From Cupriavidus pauculus (GTDB lineage: Bacteria; Pseudomonadota; Gammaproteobacteria; Burkholderiales; Burkholderiaceae): 64,000 nt of DNA. Where the stretch lies: NCBI RefSeq assembly GCF_003854935.1, contig NZ_CP033969.1:868001-932000 (forward strand), read 5' to 3'. Shown here in pieces: positions 8,706 to 17,642 of this stretch. How positions within the stretch are numbered: position 1 is the first letter of the stretch; the number at the start of each line of letters is the position of its first letter. Under the pieces are notes generated by a model. The model was not told the origin of the DNA, did no database searches, and saw only the letters and a program-made list of their open reading frames with translations. Both the position numbers and the translations under genes were made by a program.

Positions 8706-9674
8706 TTACTTGGCCACGCCCAGTTCGCGCAGCGTGGCGCCCAGGCGCGCGGACTCGGCGTCCACGAACTTGCCGAACTCGTCGCCGGTCAGCAGGAACG
8801 GCGTCCAGTCGTTCTTCTGCAGCGCGTCCTTCCAGACCTTGTTCTCGGTGCCCTTGACCACCGCGTCGATCAGGGCCTTGCGCTGGTCGGCGCTGATGCC
8901 GGGCGCGCCGTAGACGCCGCGCCAGTTGTAGATTTCCACGTTGACGCCCTGTTCCTTGAGCGTCGGGATGTCGGCGGTGCGGTCCTTCGACGTCACGGCC
9001 AGCGCGCGCATCTTGCCGGTCTTGATGAACGGCAGGAATTCGGACACGCCGGCGATGCCCACGGTCACGTGGCCGCCCAGGATCGACGCCGACGCCTCGC
9101 CGCCGCCCTGGAACGGCACGTAGTTGATCTTCTTCGGGTCCACGCCCACGTCCTTGGCGATCAGGCCGGCCAGGATGTGGTCGATCGAACCCTTCGAGCC
9201 GCCGCCCCAGCTCACGCTGCCCGGGTTGGCCTTGAGCTGCGTGGTCAGGTCCTTCATCGACTTGATCGGCGAGCTGGCCGGCACCGTGATGACCATCGTG
9301 TCGGCAAACAGGCGTGCGATGGGCGTGGCGTTCTTGAGCGTCACCGGCGGGCGGTTGGTCTCGATGGCGCCCACCATCACCGCGCCGGTCACGATCAGCG
9401 CGTTGGGGTTGCCCTTGTCGGTGTTGACGAACTGGGTCAGGCCGATGGTGCCGCCCGCTCCGCCCTTGTTGTCGTAGGACGCCGTCTTGGCCGTGCCGGC
9501 CGCCACCATGGCCGCGCCGATGGAGCGGCCGGTCTGGTCGTAGCCGCCGCCGGGGTTGGCGCCGATCATCACCTTGAGGTTGTCCACCGCGTAGGCCGGG
9601 GCGGCCGCCACGGCGGCGGCCAGCGCGGCCGATGCGGCGAGGGCGTGGGTCAAGCGGGCAAGCGTGCGGGGCAT
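8706..9674 (-). CDS. tctC: TctC/Bug-family periplasmic carboxylate-binding protein
   Basis: The 322-aa protein has a cleavable signal peptide (residues 1-29, ending AAAPAYA). It then shows Bug-family blocks: GANPGGGYDQTGRSIGAAM, the VDNKGGAGG-like YDNKGGAGGTIG motif, and a C-terminal LGATLRELG helix. Bug proteins bind carboxylates in a Venus-flytrap cleft and hand them to TctAB. The gene is first in tctCBA and has an AGGAG ribosome-binding site. Regulation may come from the TctDE-like system encoded at 23-25.6 kb, which is inference from family habit only. Confidence 0.92.
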   Translation of the reverse strand: MPRTLARLTHALAASAALAAAVAAAPAYAVDNLKVMIGANPGGGYDQTGRSIGAAMVAAGTAKTASYDNKGGAGGTIGLTQFVNTDKGNPNALIVTGAVMVGAIETNRPPVTLKNATPIARLFADTMVITVPASSPIKSMKDLTTQLKANPGSVSWGGGSKGSIDHILAGLIAKDVGVDPKKINYVPFQGGGEASASILGGHVTVGIAGVSEFLPFIKTGKMRALAVTSKDRTADIPTLKEQGVNVEIYNWRGVYGAPGISADQRKALIDAVVKGTENKVWKDALQKNDWTPFLLTGDEFGKFVDAESARLGATLRELGVAK

Positions 9675-10058
9675 CGCGGTCTCCTGTCTGTTCTTGGAAT
9701 GTTCGGTGGTTGCCGTGCGGACACAACGGCGGCCATGGCCCGGATTCTAGAAGCGCGAAACTGTCAAAACCCTGTCAAAACGGCCGTCCGGCGATCGGGG
9801 TTTACGTGGGGTAGCCGGCCGCCCTGTCGTTTTTTGGCATCGTCGCAGCGACCAAATCAGATCTGCACATCTTTGACTTGGCGCACGTCTGACATCTCAC
9901 TACGATTGGTTTCAGTTGCCTGCCGCACCGACTTGCCGGCCGGACAGTGCAACGCCATGACAAGGACCGGCGCACCACGAGGCGCTGGCCGTTTCGGGAC
10001 CTGCCGGGAGACCGGCTTTCGGGTGCAGTCAAGAAAAAGACGTTTCAGGGGTCATTCA
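9675..10058. promoter_or_regulatory. Divergent intergenic region between tctC and the 10059 gene
   Basis: This 384-bp stretch has no credible gene. It holds a tandem direct repeat CTGTCAAAAC at 9761-9770 and 9772-9781 (11-bp period), placed about 90-105 bp before the tctC start and so suited to bind its regulator. A GTTTAC site lies at 9800-9805. A possible -35 element TTGACT sits near 9873, but I could not pair it with a convincing -10. Confidence 0.45.
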
Positions 10059-10553
10059 ATGGATACCACCATCAAGCCCGCCGACGGCTGGCCGCCGGAG
10101 CTCGACGCCAACGCCGACCGCGGCCTGTGGAAGAGCACCATGGCCGCCGCCAGCCAGGCGCTGGAAGCCGCCAAGGGCATGCAGGCGGCCGTCGGGCAGA
10201 CGCTCAAGCTGCAGCACAAGATCATGGCGCTGCGCGACGAGCTGCACCGCGCCGAAGCCGAGCGCGATCTCTACCGCGACCTGCACGCGCGTACCGTCGA
10301 CGAACTCAACCACACGCTGGACCTGAGCCCCGCCGAATGGCAGCGCCTGCGCGCCGACAACGAGACGCTGCAGATCCGCCACCGTGCCTACAAGCTGCTG
10401 GTGCAGCATTACGCGCGCAGCGGCACGCCGATCGACCCGGCCACGTTTGCCGAGCAGCGCAGCCGCGTGCAGCAGCACATCCTGTTCCAGCGGCGCAAGG
10501 GCATTCCGGTGTCGGTCATCACGGCCGACGACATCGCGTTCCTGTTGCGTTGA
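10059..10553 (+). CDS. Hypothetical coiled-coil protein
   Basis: A 164-aa soluble protein that I do not recognise. It has no signal peptide or membrane segment. Residues 45-95 are rich in heptad-compatible Leu, Ala and Glu (LKLQHKIMALRDELHRAEAE), predicting a coiled coil, and the C-terminus (RRKGIPVSVITADDIAFLLR) is compact and charged. The ATG was chosen because an AGGGG lies about 9 bp before it and codon use becomes regular from there. It is convergent with the diguanylate cyclase gene, leaving 30 bp between stop codons. Confidence 0.65.
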   Translation: MDTTIKPADGWPPELDANADRGLWKSTMAAASQALEAAKGMQAAVGQTLKLQHKIMALRDELHRAEAERDLYRDLHARTVDELNHTLDLSPAEWQRLRADNETLQIRHRAYKLLVQHYARSGTPIDPATFAEQRSRVQQHILFQRRKGIPVSVITADDIAFLLR

Positions 10554-10583
10554 CCCCAGCCGAAGGAGTGGCCATGAACTGCC

Positions 10584-12338
10584 TCATCCCTGAACAGGCG
10601 GCACCGGTGCATTGCCGGCCGGCGCATCAGCCGCGCACACCCGGTTGCGGCCCGCTTGCTTGGCGGCATATAGACGGCGGTCGGCCGTCGCCAGCATGGC
10701 ATCGAGTGTCGGGCACGCGTCGGTCCCGGCTTCTGCGACGCCTATCGACACAGTAAAGCGGATGCGGCCGTCACCGTCCGCCTGCGGCGGCGCGTCGGCG
10801 GCCGGTGCGACCACCGTGGCCTCCACCACGCGGCGCAGGCGCTCGGCCGTCTCGGTGGCCTGCGCCAGCGTGGTGTCGGGCAGCAGCACCGCGAATTCCT
10901 CGCCGCCCAGCCGCGCGGGCAGGTCCGGCTCGCGCAGGTTCGCGCGCAGCGCGCCGGCCAGCGCCACCAGCACCAGGTCGCCGCTGGCATGGCCCCAGCG
11001 GTCGTTCACGCGCTTGAAGAAGTCGATGTCCAGCATCAGCATGGCCAGCGGCGAGCCGTCGCGCCGCCGCCGCGCCGCGGCCTTGCCGTACTGCTCGCTG
11101 TAGTGCCGGCGGTTGGCAAGCTGGGTGAGCGGATCGGTCTCGGCCAGCCGCTGCATTTTCTCGCCGGCGGCCAGGTAGTGGTTGAACAGCAGCGTCACCA
11201 CGCGCAGCGTCACGAACATCAGCAGCGGCAGCGCCAGCCAGATCGCCAGCAGCGGCACGCTGATCCGCTGCATGACGGCGCGCGCGAGGTCGGTGTCGCT
11301 CAACGTTTCCAGCAGCATCCAGTTGCCCTGGTCGCCCACGGGCTGGTAGAGCAGGTACGCGTCGTCCGCGTGCCGCCGGCCGGCGCCCTTGTCGAACAGG
11401 TCCTGCGGCGGCACGCGGCGCCAGGCGGGGTCCACGTCTTCGGGCCAGCGCATGTCGACGCGCATGCTGTGCTGGCTGGCCGCGATGATCGCGCCGCGCC
11501 GGTCCATCAGCAGGCGCGACACCTGCGCCTCTTCGGGCGTGCCGATCAGCGCGCGCAGGCGGGGCAGCTTGACATCCACCGCCACCACGCCGCGAAAACG
11601 GCCGGACACATAGACCGGGATGCTCAGCGTGGTGCGCAGCTCGGTGCTTTCGAACTGGGTGTACAGGCGCGTCCAGCGCAGGTCCTGCGAGGCATCGTGC
11701 GCGGGCAGCAGTTCGCGGTAGTAGGCGATGTTGCTGAAACGCTGGAACAGCGCGGGCGCCTTGTCGGGGCCGCGCGGCGGGTAGGTGACGTAGAGCCCGT
11801 TGCTGGAGATGAAGGTGACCGTGCCGTCGCGGTCCTCGGTGCTGTGCAGGCTCAGGCCCAGCACGTGGCTGAGCTGGCGGGCCGCGTAGAGGTCGGCGCG
11901 CAGGTCCGCGTCGCGGCGCTCGAAGCCTTCCAGCGGTTCCAGCAGCGCCGGCGCGACGCCCACCACCGGCGCGTCGCCCAGCGGCACGTCCATCTGCCAG
12001 ACCGGCGTGTTGCGCGCGGCAAAGGCGCGCTCCACGGCGGGGTCGGGTTCGGCCAGGCCGGCCTCGTGGATCGAGATCAGTTGCTGCGCGTAATCGCGCA
12101 CGAACGTCAGCTTGGACCGCTCGGCCGCGAACACGGCCTCCACGCCCAGCGCGCGCAGGGTCAGCTCGTGCTGGCGCAGCGACAGCACGCGTTCGCGCAA
12201 CTGGTACAGGTCGCGCGCGCCGACGATCAACATCATCAGCATCGCCAGCCCGAAGCCCACCACCACCACGCGCTGCGGATGCATCAGCGCCGCACGCGGC
12301 AGCCAGCGCGGCCGCGGCAGCATTTTGCGCCACGTCAT
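10584..12338 (-). CDS. Membrane diguanylate cyclase with Cache-type sensor and GGDEF domain
   Basis: The 584-aa protein has a transmembrane helix at about 23-42, a periplasmic double-Cache-like sensor to about residue 330, a second helix (LLAIWLALPLLMFVTLRVV), and a cytoplasmic GGDEF domain. The active-site loop reads GGEEF (near residue 477). The inhibitory I-site RxxD is intact as REPD exactly five residues earlier, so it should make cyclic di-GMP with feedback control. The ATG at 12338 was preferred over one 78 bp upstream because it has a GGGGAGA ribosome-binding site and is followed directly by the membrane anchor. The ligand is unknown. Confidence 0.9.
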   Translation of the reverse strand: MTWRKMLPRPRWLPRAALMHPQRVVVVGFGLAMLMMLIVGARDLYQLRERVLSLRQHELTLRALGVEAVFAAERSKLTFVRDYAQQLISIHEAGLAEPDPAVERAFAARNTPVWQMDVPLGDAPVVGVAPALLEPLEGFERRDADLRADLYAARQLSHVLGLSLHSTEDRDGTVTFISSNGLYVTYPPRGPDKAPALFQRFSNIAYYRELLPAHDASQDLRWTRLYTQFESTELRTTLSIPVYVSGRFRGVVAVDVKLPRLRALIGTPEEAQVSRLLMDRRGAIIAASQHSMRVDMRWPEDVDPAWRRVPPQDLFDKGAGRRHADDAYLLYQPVGDQGNWMLLETLSDTDLARAVMQRISVPLLAIWLALPLLMFVTLRVVTLLFNHYLAAGEKMQRLAETDPLTQLANRRHYSEQYGKAAARRRRDGSPLAMLMLDIDFFKRVNDRWGHASGDLVLVALAGALRANLREPDLPARLGGEEFAVLLPDTTLAQATETAERLRRVVEATVVAPAADAPPQADGDGRIRFTVSIGVAEAGTDACPTLDAMLATADRRLYAAKQAGRNRVCAADAPAGNAPVPPVQG

Positions 12339-12522
12339 CGAACGTCTCCCCGGCAAGGCCCGCCGCCGGTGGCGGGCTATGGCACGACGACTGCTGCTCG
12401 GAACTTCAGCGGCCAAGTGTAGTGCAGCCGATGCGCGCGTGCCATCGCCGGCACCTGCCGGCGATCAAGCCGGCATCACGGCGCGGCGTGGCGGTGCAGG
12501 GAGACGTAGTAAGCCGACGACT

Positions 12523-13713
12523 TCAGCGCGGCTCGGTGCGGAAGTAGACCAGCGCCAGCGCGGGCAGGGCAAAGCCGATCCAGCTTGCCAGCGGCCAGCC
12601 GGCACGCGCATAGGCCCAGGCGCCGACCGACGACCCGATGGCGCCGCCCACGAAGAAGATCGCCATGTACAGGCCGTTGAGCCGGCTGCGGTGCTCGGCC
12701 GACAGAGAGAATATCGCGCGCTGGCCGATCACGAGGTTGGTCGACACGGCGAAGTCCAGCAAGACCGCTGCCACGGTCAGAGACAGCAGCGACAGCATCG
12801 ACCCCTCGGCGCCCACGCGGCTGAGCAGGAACGATCCGGCGCCCAGCGCCAGGGCCAGCGCGGTCATCTGGCGGCCGTGGCCGCGGTCCGCATAGCGGCC
12901 GGCCATCGGCGCGGCAATCGCCCCGGCCACGCCTACCAGCGCGAAGATCGCGATGCCGGTCTGCGACAGGTGGAAGGCCGGCCCGGCCAGGTACAGCGGC
13001 GTGGTGGTCCAGAACAGGCTGAACACGCCGAACATGCTGGCCTGGTACGCGGCCCGGCGGCGCAGCACCGGCTGGGTACGCAGCAGGTGGGCCATCGAGC
13101 CGAGCGTCTGCAGGTAGTTCGGGCCCGGCGCGGGCTGCCGCCGGGGCAGCTTGCGCGCCAGCACGACGCCCAGCAGCACCATCGCCACGGCCGACGCCGC
13201 AAAGATCGCGTGCCAGCCGAACACGTCGGACACCAGGCTCGACACCGGGCGCGCCAGCATGATGCCCATCAGCAGGCCGCTGGTGACATTGCCGACGGCG
13301 CGCCCGCGCGCGTGCTCGGGCGCCAGGTGGGCGGCAAACGGCACCAGCACCTGCACGGCCACCGAGCACAGCCCGATCATGCAGCCGGCGATCAGGAACA
13401 CGCCCGCGTGCGTGGCCAGCGCGGCGGCCACCAGTGCCACGGCGCAGCCGGCCACCAGCACCAGCACGAGGCGGCGGTTCTCGACGATGTCGCCCAGTGG
13501 CACCAGCAGCAGCAGGCCAGCGCAGTAGCCGATCTGGATCAGCGTGACGATCAGCCCGGCGATTTCCGGCGACAGGTGCAGCGCCTGCGCGATGGGCCCG
13601 ACCAGCGGCTGGGCGTAGTAGAGGTTGGCGACGATCATCCCGCAGGCCACGGCCAGCAAGGGGGTGATCCAGGCGGCGGGGGCGGCGGGGCGCGCGGCAG
13701 TGGTGGAGGTCAT
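12523..13713 (-). CDS. MFS transporter (12 transmembrane segments)
   Basis: A 396-aa integral membrane protein with twelve hydrophobic segments and a central basic loop ([13 protein letters not shown]). The N-terminal pattern [14 protein letters not shown], together with the G-x-L-x-x-x-P-L-G-D loop [14 protein letters not shown], matches the drug/solute MFS exporters of the YtfL/NreB-like group. Substrate unknown. It stands alone on the minus strand, between dinB and the diguanylate cyclase. Confidence 0.85.
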   Translation of the reverse strand: MTSTTAARPAAPAAWITPLLAVACGMIVANLYYAQPLVGPIAQALHLSPEIAGLIVTLIQIGYCAGLLLLVPLGDIVENRRLVLVLVAGCAVALVAAALATHAGVFLIAGCMIGLCSVAVQVLVPFAAHLAPEHARGRAVGNVTSGLLMGIMLARPVSSLVSDVFGWHAIFAASAVAMVLLGVVLARKLPRRQPAPGPNYLQTLGSMAHLLRTQPVLRRRAAYQASMFGVFSLFWTTTPLYLAGPAFHLSQTGIAIFALVGVAGAIAAPMAGRYADRGHGRQMTALALALGAGSFLLSRVGAEGSMLSLLSLTVAAVLLDFAVSTNLVIGQRAIFSLSAEHRSRLNGLYMAIFFVGGAIGSSVGAWAYARAGWPLASWIGFALPALALVYFRTEPR

Positions 13714-13803
13714 GGGGGCGGCTCGGGATGATGCCCCGGCATCGGGCCGGGAGCGCCGCCGATTCTACCGGGAGATAGATAGATGTGCTGGCGGCGGGGT
13801 TTC

Positions 13804-14982
13804 TTACTCGTCCAGCTCGTCCTCATCGTCGAAGCGGAACGCCTCCTGCACCGGCGCGGGGTTGTCGCCCTGCTCGGCGGCCGGCATCAGCGCGCTGACG
13901 CGCACGCCCAGCAGCCGGATGCGCCGCTCCAGCGGGATGCGCTTCAGGCATTCGGTGGCGCCGCGCCGGATCTCGCCGCCATCGGCCGTGTGCGCGGTCA
14001 TCGTCAGGTCGCGCGTGACGGTGCGGAAATCGTCGAAGCGCAGCTTGATGCCCACCGTCCGGCCCACATAGCCCTTGCGGCGCAGGTCGTCGGCCACGCG
14101 CATGCACAGCTTGGTGAACTGCTCGGACAGCACGGGGCGGTCGCCGCGCGGATGCAGGTCGCGCTCGAACGTGGTCTCGCGGCTCATCGACTTCGGCTCG
14201 GAACTGACCACCACCGGCCGCTCGTCGCGCCCGTGGGCCACCTCGACCAGCCAGCTTGCGTAGTTGCGGCCGAAGTGGGCCTGCAGCAGCCCCAGGTCGG
14301 CTTCGGCCAGGTGCCCGACCGTCTCGATGCCGATGGCCTGGAGCTTTTCGGCCGCCTTGGGGCCGATGCCATTGACCTTGCGCGCCGGCAACGGCCAGAT
14401 CCGCAGCGGGATATCGGCCGGCGTCAGGATCGTCAGGCCGTTGGGCTTGTCGAGTTCCGAACCGATCTTGGCCAGCAGCTTGTTGGGCGCCACGCAGATC
14501 GAACACGTCAGGCCGGTGGCGTCGTGGACGGCCGCCTTGATGCGCGCCGCCACATCGCGTGCGTCGCCGTCGACATCAGTCAGATCGATATAGATCTCGT
14601 CGATGCCGCGGTCTTCTATTTGTCCGGTGAATGTCCGGACCGCCGCCTTGAACAGGCCAGAGTACCGGCGGTAGGCGTCGAAGTCGGTCGGCAGCAGGAT
14701 GGCGTCGGGCGCCAGCTTGGCGGCCTTCATCATGCCCATGGCCGAGAACACGCCCAGCGCCCGGGCCTCGTAGGTCGACGTGGTCACCACGCCCCGGCCC
14801 ACGTAGTTGCGCAGCCGCGCGTAGCGGCGCGAGCCGTCGGGCAGGGTCTCGGGAATGGCGTTGCGCCCGCCGCCGATCACCACCGCCTGGCCGCGCAGGT
14901 CCGGATAGCGCAGCAGTTCCACCGACGCATAGAACGCGTCCATGTCGAGATGGGCGATGCGCCGGGGCACGGTGGAAGACAT
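13804..14982 (-). CDS. dinB: DNA polymerase IV (Y-family, SOS-inducible)
   Basis: The 392-aa protein shows the Y-family catalytic residues: D13 and D15 in AHLDMDAFYASVE, and D128/E129 in the GIDEIYIDLTD motif. The little-finger region starts near residue 240 (SMSRETTFERDL). It performs translesion synthesis during the SOS response. The C-terminus is acidic (FDDEDELDE) where a beta-clamp-binding peptide would be expected; no clear QLxLF motif is visible. The start is supported by the LexA operator immediately upstream, which overlaps the promoter. Confidence 0.95.
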   Translation of the reverse strand: MSSTVPRRIAHLDMDAFYASVELLRYPDLRGQAVVIGGGRNAIPETLPDGSRRYARLRNYVGRGVVTTSTYEARALGVFSAMGMMKAAKLAPDAILLPTDFDAYRRYSGLFKAAVRTFTGQIEDRGIDEIYIDLTDVDGDARDVAARIKAAVHDATGLTCSICVAPNKLLAKIGSELDKPNGLTILTPADIPLRIWPLPARKVNGIGPKAAEKLQAIGIETVGHLAEADLGLLQAHFGRNYASWLVEVAHGRDERPVVVSSEPKSMSRETTFERDLHPRGDRPVLSEQFTKLCMRVADDLRRKGYVGRTVGIKLRFDDFRTVTRDLTMTAHTADGGEIRRGATECLKRIPLERRIRLLGVRVSALMPAAEQGDNPAPVQEAFRFDDEDELDE

Positions 14983-14998
14983 TGGGGGCGCGGCTATA

Positions 14999-15014
14999 CT
15001 GTATAAACGTACAG
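14999..15014 (-). promoter_or_regulatory. LexA (SOS) box in the dinB promoter
   Basis: The sequence CTGTATAAACGTACAG fits the LexA consensus CTGT-N8-ACAG exactly and lies 17-32 bp before the dinB ATG. It is the core of a longer palindrome (arms CTATACTGTA and TACAGTATAG, 14994-15019). On the minus strand a -10 element TATACT (15013-15018) overlaps the box, with TTCCTG (15036-15041) 17 bp upstream as a weak -35. LexA binding would occlude the promoter. Confidence 0.92.
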
Positions 15015-15093
15015 TATAGTGCGGCGGCCTGGTTTCAGGAATAGGGCGCGACGCGGGTGGATTATTCCCAGCATCAATGATTTTCGATCATCT

Positions 15094-15999
15094 TCATGCC
15101 ACTTCATTTTTTACATCGATGACCCGCTTGGGGCCGAAGCGGCTGACCAGCACGCCTTCCGTTGCGTAGATCGCCAGCGAAATCCAGATCAGCGCGTACC
15201 CGATCTGCTTCTGCGCCGGAAACGGCTCTTGGTAGAGCCAGATGCCGAGCCCGAGCTGGATGGTGGGCCCGGCGTACTGGAGCAGGCCGAGCAGCGACAG
15301 CGGAATGCGCCGCGCGCCGGCCGCGAACAGCAGCAGCGGCACCGCGGTGACCGGCCCGGCCAGCAGCAGCAGGACTTGCGTACCCGTGGCTGCGGCGCGC
15401 GTGGTGTCCTGCCCGGTCAGGAACAGGAACGCCAGTGCCGAGGCCGCCACCGGGAACAGGATCAACGTTTCCAGCGACAGCCCTTCCAGCGCCCCGAGCG
15501 CGCCGGTCTTGCGCAGCAGCCCGTAGCCGCCGAACGACGCCGCCAGCCCCAGCGCGATCCACGGCAGATGCCCGGCCGTCCACGTCAGCCAGAACACGCC
15601 GGCCGCCGCGATGGCGATCGACAGCCACTGCACCGGGCGCAGCCGCTCGTGCAGCAGCAGCACGCCCAGCAGCACGCTGAACAGCGGGTTGATGAAGTAG
15701 CCCAGGCTGGCGTCGACCACGCGGTCCGCGGACACGGCCCAGATGTACAGGAACCAGTTGGCGCACAGCAGCCCGGCGCTGGCCGCGAAGTTCAGGATCA
15801 GGCGCGGCCGGGCCGCCACCTCGCGCAGCCAGCCGAAATGGCGGCGCCAGAGCACGATCGCGCCCAGGAACACCAGCGACCAGACCATCCGGTGCAGCAG
15901 GATTTCCAGCGGCGCCACGCCGTGCAGGGACTTGATGTAGAGGGGCAGCAGGCCCCAGATGATGTACGCCAGCAGGGCGTAGAAAATGCCGAGTTGCAT
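15094..15999 (-). CDS. rarD: RarD, EamA/DMT-family permease
   Basis: A 301-aa protein with ten hydrophobic helices, starting MQLGIFYALLAYIIWGLLPLYIKSL. That opening, LLHRMVWS and the LLCANWFLYIWAVS block are characteristic of RarD. The family belongs to the drug/metabolite transporter superfamily; the E. coli member was named from a chloramphenicol-sensitivity observation and its substrate is unsettled. The gene is followed by dinB on the same strand but has its own long spacer. Confidence 0.88.
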   Translation of the reverse strand: MQLGIFYALLAYIIWGLLPLYIKSLHGVAPLEILLHRMVWSLVFLGAIVLWRRHFGWLREVAARPRLILNFAASAGLLCANWFLYIWAVSADRVVDASLGYFINPLFSVLLGVLLLHERLRPVQWLSIAIAAAGVFWLTWTAGHLPWIALGLAASFGGYGLLRKTGALGALEGLSLETLILFPVAASALAFLFLTGQDTTRAAATGTQVLLLLAGPVTAVPLLLFAAGARRIPLSLLGLLQYAGPTIQLGLGIWLYQEPFPAQKQIGYALIWISLAIYATEGVLVSRFGPKRVIDVKNEVA

Positions 16000-16083
16000 G
16001 AGGAGGATTCCCGGGTAGTGTCCCGTTGTGGGGCGGATTCTACCGGGGTGTGGCGCCAGGCGCCGGGCAGGGTCCTTGCCATG

Positions 16084-16106
16084 AAAAAACCCGGCCGGAG
16101 CCGGGT
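16084..16106 (-). terminator. Rho-independent terminator of the TRAP binding-protein gene
   Basis: Read on the minus strand, the stem ACCCGGC / GCCGGGT with a TCCG loop is followed by six T residues. It lies 26 bp after the stop codon of the gene at 16132-17271. Confidence 0.9.
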
Positions 16107-16131
16107 CTTTCGGATGGCGGGCAGCCAGCGC

Positions 16132-17271
16132 TTACAGCTTGCGGGCGAAGCTGAACTGCGAGAACGCCTGCTCGGCCACGTTGAACCATGCGGCCTCGTT
16201 GTTGCGGAAGACGCGCCAGTCGTCGTAGATCTTCTTGAACGACGCGTTCTTGCCGCTTTCCTCGGCGTAGGCGTCCTGGGTGGCCTTGAAGCACGCCTCC
16301 ATGATCTCCTTCGAGAACGGGCGCAGCTTCACGCCGTTTTCCAGCAGCCGGGCCAGCGCCTGCGGGTTCACGGTGTCGTACTTGGCCATCATGTTCGTGT
16401 GGGCCTCGATCGTGGCCGTTTCCAGCGCGCGCTTGTACAGGGCCGGCAGCTTGTCGAATTCCGGCTGCGACGCGTAGAACGACAGCTGCGCGCTGCCTTC
16501 CCACCAGCCCGGGTAGTAGTAGTACGGCGCCACCTTGTAGAAGCCGAGCTTCTCGTCGTCGTACGGGCCCACCCACTCGGCCGCGTCGATCGTGCCTTTT
16601 TCCAGCGCCGGGTAGATGTCGCCGCCGGCAATCTGCTGCGGCACCACGCCCAGGCGCGACAGCACCACGCCGGCAAACCCGGCCACGCGGTACTTCAGGC
16701 CCTGCAGGTCGGCCACGGTCTTGATTTCCTTGCGGAACCAGCCGCCCATCTGGGCGCAGGTGTTGCCGCCCATGAAGTTGACGACGTTGTATTCCTTGAA
16801 GAACTCGCGCATCAGCTTCATGCCGTTGCCCTGCAGCATCCAGGCGTTCTGCTGGCGCGCGGTCAGGCCGAACGGGATGGTGGTGTCAAAGCACAGCGTG
16901 GGGTTCTTGCCGAAGTAGTAGTAGCCGGCCGTGTGGCCGATCTGCACGGTCTGGTTCTGCACGGCGTCCAGCACCTGCAGGCCCGGCACGATTTCGCCGG
17001 CCGCGAACACCTTGATGTTGAACTTGCCGTCGGTCAGTTCCTTCACGCGCTGGCTCAGGGTCTCGGCGCCGCCGTAGATCGTGTCGAGCGACTTCGGAAA
17101 GCTCGACGCCAGGCGCCATTCCACGGCGGGGTTGCTGCCGACGACGGCGGGCGCGGCCGGGGCACTGGCCGATGCGGCCGGCGCCGCGGGCTTGTCTTCC
17201 TTGCCACAGGCAGCCAGCGCACCCGTAGCGGCGACGGCCGAGGCCTTCAACAGGAAGGAACGACGTTCCAT
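16132..17271 (-). CDS. TRAP transporter substrate-binding protein (DctP family), Tat lipoprotein-like
   Basis: The 379-aa protein opens with MERRSFLLKASAVAATGALAAC, combining a twin-arginine motif and a lipobox (LAAC), then an Ala/Pro linker and the DctP fold (LASSFPKSLDTIYGGAE; YYYFGKNPTLCFDTTIPFG). It binds an organic acid in the periplasm for a TRAP permease, but no dctQ/dctM genes are nearby, so it is an orphan or works with a distant permease. Two ATGs lie six bases apart. The second (17271) is preferred because the GAGAGGAG ribosome-binding site abuts the first ATG and sits six bases from the second. Confidence 0.88.
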   Translation of the reverse strand: MERRSFLLKASAVAATGALAACGKEDKPAAPAASASAPAAPAVVGSNPAVEWRLASSFPKSLDTIYGGAETLSQRVKELTDGKFNIKVFAAGEIVPGLQVLDAVQNQTVQIGHTAGYYYFGKNPTLCFDTTIPFGLTARQQNAWMLQGNGMKLMREFFKEYNVVNFMGGNTCAQMGGWFRKEIKTVADLQGLKYRVAGFAGVVLSRLGVVPQQIAGGDIYPALEKGTIDAAEWVGPYDDEKLGFYKVAPYYYYPGWWEGSAQLSFYASQPEFDKLPALYKRALETATIEAHTNMMAKYDTVNPQALARLLENGVKLRPFSKEIMEACFKATQDAYAEESGKNASFKKIYDDWRVFRNNEAAWFNVAEQAFSQFSFARKL

Positions 17272-17642
17272 GGACATCTCCTCTCTTATATGTATGCGGA
17301 ACTGCCTGGGCGCCAATGTGTTGCCCAACCGACAGGTCGGACGATTATAGCGGTGGCCTTTTGGGCACGGCTTTCCTTCGGGATGGGGGTTTTCGCTAGG
17401 AATTCGGCACGGACACAACGGTTTGCACCCCGGGCCGCGCGATGCCCGCAAACGGTGCGCCGGCAGTTTCGCAATGTGGGATTTCCAACGCTTTTCCAAC
17501 GCTTTGTGACGACCTGGCGGGATTTTGTAACCCGGCTTGCGGTCAAAAAATTCGCCTGTTAAAACCGGAGCCCTCGTCCGGCTTTCGATCGCACCGCCAG
17601 ATCCTCCGTCCGATCGCGCCGACGCCGTTGACCGTTGTTTCG
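17272..17642. promoter_or_regulatory. Divergent region between the TRAP protein and porin genes
   Basis: A 371-bp non-coding stretch. It contains a tandem 11-bp direct repeat TTCCAACGCTT at 17483-17493 and 17494-17504, about 140-160 bp before the porin start, which is a plausible activator or repressor site. The region from 17520 to 17570 is AT-richer (GGGATTTTGTAACCC, GTCAAAAAATTCG) and probably holds the porin promoter, but I cannot assign clear -35 and -10 boxes. Confidence 0.45.

Noticed and set aside
14994-15019. Terminal inverted repeat of a mobile element
   Set aside because: The palindrome fits the LexA consensus and sits in the dinB promoter; no transposase or partner repeat is present.
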